Shown here piece after piece: positions 17,446-20,079 of a DNA stretch of 20,079 bases. Source of the stretch: UCB3 sp964415605 (lineage in GTDB: Bacteria; Chloroflexota; Anaerolineae; Epilineales; Epilineaceae). Both the position numbers and the translations under genes were made by a program. The notes under the pieces are model-generated. The model did not search any database. It was not told the DNA's origin and worked only from the letters and a program-made list of their open reading frames with translations. The stretch covers positions 1 through 20,079 of the forward strand of contig CAYQBA010000083.1 of the NCBI GenBank assembly GCA_964415605.1, given 5' to 3'. The stretch's first letter is position 1, and each line of letters starts with the position of its first letter.

Positions 17446-17503
17446 CGCGTCGGGTATCACGACGCCCGCCGCCGTCCAAGCCCACTTGGCAACCGGCTCA
17501 CGC

Positions 17504-19153
17504 ATGCCTGCCGCCGCATCGCCCACCGCATTCGTCTTCGATCGCGCCCGGGTGCTGACGGGCGGCGACCCGCCGCTCGCGGAAGCGCTGGCCATCCGCG
17601 GCGGGCGAGTCGTCGCCGTCGGGTCCAGCGCCGCGTGCGCGGCGGCGGCTGCCGGCGCCGCGATCCACGACCTCGGTGGCCGGACCGTGCTGCCGGGGTT
17701 GATCGATGCGCACCTCCACTGGCCGAGCCTCGCCCTGATGCGCCAGAGGCTCAGGCTCGACGCGGCCCAGACGCTGGCCGAGGCCCTGGCGGCGGTGGCA
17801 ACCGCGGCCGCCGGAGCACGCGGTGGCGCCGGCGGATGGGTGATCGGGCGCGGCTGGGATCACAGCCTCTGGGGCCGTTGGCCCGGCCGGCGGGATCTCG
17901 ATGCCGTGTGTCCCGATCGGCCCGCCATGCTGACCCGCAAGGACGGACACGCGGCGTGGCTCAACTCGACGGCCTTGCGCGCGGCCGGCATCACCGCCGG
18001 CACACCCGACCCCGAGGGCGGCGCGATCGCCCGCAATGCCGATGGTGAACCCACCGGCATCCTGTTGGAGACCGCGATCGACCTGGCCCGGCGGGTAGTG
18101 CCGAGCCCGACCCGCGACGAGCGCCGGTCCGCGATCGTCGATGCCTGGCCCGACGCCTGGCGAGTCGGGCTCACGGGCGTGCACGAGATGGGCTTCCCGG
18201 GCGTCGACTTCTTCGACGACCTCGTCGACCTCCGGGCCGCCGGGGGGCTCGGCTTGCGGGTAGTGTGGTACGGCCTGCAGGATGCGTTCGACACCATGCT
18301 GGCGCGCGGCTGGCGCAGCGGCACCGGCGACGCGTGGCTCCGCGTCGGCGGGCTCAAGCTCTTCCTGGATGGAACGCTCGGGTCTCAGACGGCCGACATG
18401 CTCGCCCCGTACGAAGGGCAGCCCGCGAACCGGGGCATCGCCACGATGGCGTTCGAGGACGTGTGCGACTGGGTGGACCGCGCCGCCGCCGCCGGCCTGG
18501 CCACGGCCATGCACGCCATCGGTGATGCGGCCAACCGCAAGGCCCTCGACGCGTTCGAGCGCGTCCGTCAAGCTCGGCCGGAAGCCAGCGGTTTGCGCCA
18601 GCGGATCGAGCATTGCCAGATCGTCGATCCGGCCGATCACGGGCGCTTCAAGTCCATCGGCGTGGTGGCCTCGATGCAGCCCATCCACGCCACCTCCGAC
18701 ATGCGGGTGGCGGACGCCCTTTGGGGTGAGCGATCGGCTCACGCCTACGCTTGGCGCGCGTTGGCCGCGGCAGGCGCCCGGCTGGCCTTCGGCTCCGACG
18801 CCCCGATCGAGACGCTGAGCCCGATCGCCGGCCTGCACGCCGCGGTCACGCGCCAGGACCCGACGGGGCGGCCGGTCGGCGGGTGGCGCGCCGGCGAGGC
18901 GGTGTCAGTCGCCGCGGCGCTGCGTGCTTACACGCTCGGCGCGGCCTGGACCGGTGGCACGGACCACCTGGTCGGCAGCCTCGAGGTCGGCAAGTGCGCC
19001 GACCTGATCGTGGTCGATCGGGACCCCTTCGACATGCCGGCAGCCGAGCTCGGTGCGCTGCGCGTGCTGGCAACGATGATCGATGGCGCGTGGGTGTGGC
19101 AGGCGGACGACGTCGATCTGCCGGGTCCCGCGCGACCGGTGAGCGGGGCGTGA
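17504..19153 (+). CDS. YtcJ-like metal-dependent amidohydrolase (Amidohydrolase_3)
   Basis: This 549-residue TIM-barrel hydrolase belongs to the amidohydrolase superfamily group that includes YtcJ and N-substituted formamide deformylase. Metal-site motifs are LIDAHLHWPS at 66-75 (H70, H72), GLKLFLDGTLGSQTA at 283-297 with a possible carbamylated K285, MHAIGD at 336-341 (H337), RIEHCQ at 367-372 (H370) and FGSDAPIE at 429-436 (D432). The N- and C-terminal strands form the usual beta-sandwich domain. There is no signal peptide, so it is cytoplasmic. The ATG at 17504 is chosen on family alignment, but no good ribosome site is visible. TTG at 17486 is an in-frame alternative. It lies 58 bp after the small gene, so it may belong to the tgt transcript. 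The substrate cannot be predicted; this family is highly paralogous. Confidence 0.92.
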   Translation: MPAAASPTAFVFDRARVLTGGDPPLAEALAIRGGRVVAVGSSAACAAAAAGAAIHDLGGRTVLPGLIDAHLHWPSLALMRQRLRLDAAQTLAEALAAVATAAAGARGGAGGWVIGRGWDHSLWGRWPGRRDLDAVCPDRPAMLTRKDGHAAWLNSTALRAAGITAGTPDPEGGAIARNADGEPTGILLETAIDLARRVVPSPTRDERRSAIVDAWPDAWRVGLTGVHEMGFPGVDFFDDLVDLRAAGGLGLRVVWYGLQDAFDTMLARGWRSGTGDAWLRVGGLKLFLDGTLGSQTADMLAPYEGQPANRGIATMAFEDVCDWVDRAAAAGLATAMHAIGDAANRKALDAFERVRQARPEASGLRQRIEHCQIVDPADHGRFKSIGVVASMQPIHATSDMRVADALWGERSAHAYAWRALAAAGARLAFGSDAPIETLSPIAGLHAAVTRQDPTGRPVGGWRAGEAVSVAAALRAYTLGAAWTGGTDHLVGSLEVGKCADLIVVDRDPFDMPAAELGALRVLATMIDGAWVWQADDVDLPGPARPVSGA

Positions 19154-19259
19154 CCGCATTGGGCCGCGTTTTGCCGCGGATCCCCCGCTCATGTGTGCCG
19201 CACGGCCGGCGCAGGCGCGTCGCCGCGCGTTCGACCGCCGGCCACGCGCCCGCGCTCGG

Positions 19260-19288
19260 TTGCCCCCCGCCGGCAGGCGTGGTAGGCT
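19260..19288 (+). promoter_or_regulatory. Promoter of the thioesterase gene, near-leaderless spacing
   Basis: TTGCCC (19260-19265), a 17-bp spacer and TAGGCT (19283-19288) preceded by TGG make a -35 plus extended -10 promoter. The expected start site at 19295 is one base before the ATG at 19296. No Shine-Dalgarno sequence precedes that ATG. Confidence 0.5.
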
Positions 19289-19295
19289 GATGTCT

Positions 19296-19778
19296 ATGCC
19301 GTTATCGACCGATATCCACGAGGCGCGGATCCGGGTCCGGTACGCCGAGACCGACGCGCAAGGTATCGCGCATCACTCGGCTTACATCCCCTGGCTCGAG
19401 GTCGGGCGCGTGGAGTGGCTCCGTGCGGCGGGTGTGCCCTATCCGGCCGTCGAGGCCCAAGGCTACAGCTTGCCGGTCGTCGAGCTACACGTTCGTTATG
19501 TCGCGGCCGTTCGCTTCGACGACAGCCTCGTGGTGCGCACAGGCCTGGCGGATGTCCGCAGCCGAAGCGTTCGTTTCGTCTACGAGATCGTGACCGACAC
19601 TCCGCACCCGCGGCAGGTCGCCAACGGCATGACCCGCCACGTTTGCCTGCGGCGTGGGCAGATCAGCACCCTCCCCGAGAGCCTGCGGGCCGTCGTGGCG
19701 GGGCGAGGGCACCCCTCCATCGAGCCGGCCCACCCTCCGACGGGCACTCAGGCAAGCGCCACCACGTCGACGGCCTGA
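19296..19778 (+). CDS. YbgC/4-hydroxybenzoyl-CoA-type acyl-CoA thioesterase
   Basis: This 160-residue hotdog-fold protein probably hydrolyses an acyl-CoA thioester in the cytoplasm. The family signature is RVRYAETDAQGIAHHSAYIPWLEVGR at 13-38, containing the catalytic aspartate D20. The hotdog helix continues with VEWLRAAG, and the strands LHVRYVAAVRFDDSLVVRT and SVRFVYEI follow. The last 25 residues are low-complexity and atypical. The ATG at 19296 fits the promoter at 19260-19288. An ATG at 19290 is in frame and would add two residues, but lies before the expected start site. The 3' end overlaps the convergent cold-shock gene by 31 bp. The 142-bp gap to the amidohydrolase and its own promoter suggest separate transcription. 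Confidence 0.9.
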   Translation: MPLSTDIHEARIRVRYAETDAQGIAHHSAYIPWLEVGRVEWLRAAGVPYPAVEAQGYSLPVVELHVRYVAAVRFDDSLVVRTGLADVRSRSVRFVYEIVTDTPHPRQVANGMTRHVCLRRGQISTLPESLRAVVAGRGHPSIEPAHPPTGTQASATTSTA

Positions 19779-20079
19779 AGCCCACGCGGCGTGCGCTCGA
19801 CCTCGTATTCCACCGGCTGACCCTCCAGCAACACCCCATCGACCGCGCCGCCGATCACCGCTGACAGGTGGACGAACACCTCGCCCCCCTCGTCCTGGGC
19901 GATGAAGCCGTAGCCCTTGTCACGATCGAACCACTTGACCGTGCCGAAGTGCCGGATCCGAAGCTCGGTCTGGCGGGCGCGGTCGTCCCGCGTGCGTCCA
20001 CCGCGGCCGCCGCCACGCCGCTGTGGACCACGCTCCGCGCCGCGACCCCGGCCCGGCCCCCGATCCCCCGGCCGGTCAC
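19748..20079 (-). CDS. Cold-shock domain protein with Arg/Gly-rich N-terminal extension (partial)
   Basis: The reading frame enters from the right edge and encodes 109 visible residues. The last 65 are a cold-shock domain that binds single-stranded nucleic acid: GTVKWFDRDKGYGFI with RNP1 KGYGFI, then EVFVHLS as RNP2, ending EVERTPRGLQAVDVVALA. Ahead of it lie at least 42 residues very rich in arginine (14) and glycine (11), with RGRG, RRGGG and RGGR motifs. These resemble the RGG boxes of RNA-binding proteins. Bacterial CspA proteins are usually only 65-70 residues, so this is an extended form. No start codon in this frame is visible in the window. Its stop lies inside the convergent thioesterase gene (31-bp overlap). 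It may act as an RNA chaperone; other CSD fusions (for example after a helicase) cannot be excluded without the missing N-terminus. Confidence 0.85.
   Translation of the reverse strand, partial: DRPGDRGPGRGRGAERGPQRRGGGRGGRTRDDRARQTELRIRHFGTVKWFDRDKGYGFIAQDEGGEVFVHLSAVIGGAVDGVLLEGQPVEYEVERTPRGLQAVDVVALA

Noticed and set aside
19154..19295. A possible terminator in the gap between amidohydrolase and thioesterase
   Set aside because: Only a 5-bp stem (CCGCG/CGCGG) around a T-rich loop is visible; too weak to call.

Overview
The window is a very GC-rich (estimated by eye near 70%) bacterial chromosome segment, densely coded on both strands, with no rRNA, tRNA, CRISPR array or insertion sequence that I can see. 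Several features together suggest a Chloroflexota-type bacterium, though this is inference, not proof. They are a large AfsR-like BTAD/NB-ARC/TPR regulator, a long divergent membrane pyrophosphatase, a YtcJ-like amidohydrolase, an RGG-tailed cold-shock protein and apparently leaderless promoters.

Left part (1-2101, minus strand): an operon reading a GT2 polyprenol-phosphate-type glycosyltransferase, then moaC, then a threonine-synthase-like PLP enzyme that runs off the left edge. Divergent to it (2309-5591, plus) lie a small secreted or lipoprotein-like protein with a regular four-cysteine core and a K+-independent-type proton-pumping pyrophosphatase. The pyrophosphatase has its own sigma70-like promoter and is followed by a strong terminator.

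Middle part (5760-11200): a regulatory island. A secreted six-cysteine protein of unknown function (5912-6583) faces a 1095-residue AfsR/SARP-like regulator (6638-9925, minus). Beyond that is a second, short BTAD regulator (10364-11200, plus). The promoter regions of the secreted protein and of the short regulator share a 14-bp identical block, AACCGGGAGAGCCG, as part of CGGGA-type direct repeats. In both the repeat ends exactly 8 bp before a -10-like hexamer, the geometry known for Streptomyces SARP activators. I propose this as a small SARP regulon.

Right part: a minus-strand MacAB-like exporter operon (15801-11190: ATPase, two-FtsX-domain permease, HlyD-type adaptor). It is divergent from a plus-strand run of tgt (queuosine tRNA modification), a small unknown protein, an amidohydrolase and a YbgC-like thioesterase. 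The 60 bp between the ATPase and tgt hold two mirror-image extended -10 promoters, each placed so that transcription would start on the A of the ATG. The thioesterase has a similar arrangement. At the right edge a cold-shock domain with an Arg/Gly-rich N-terminal extension enters on the minus strand; its 3' end overlaps the thioesterase gene.
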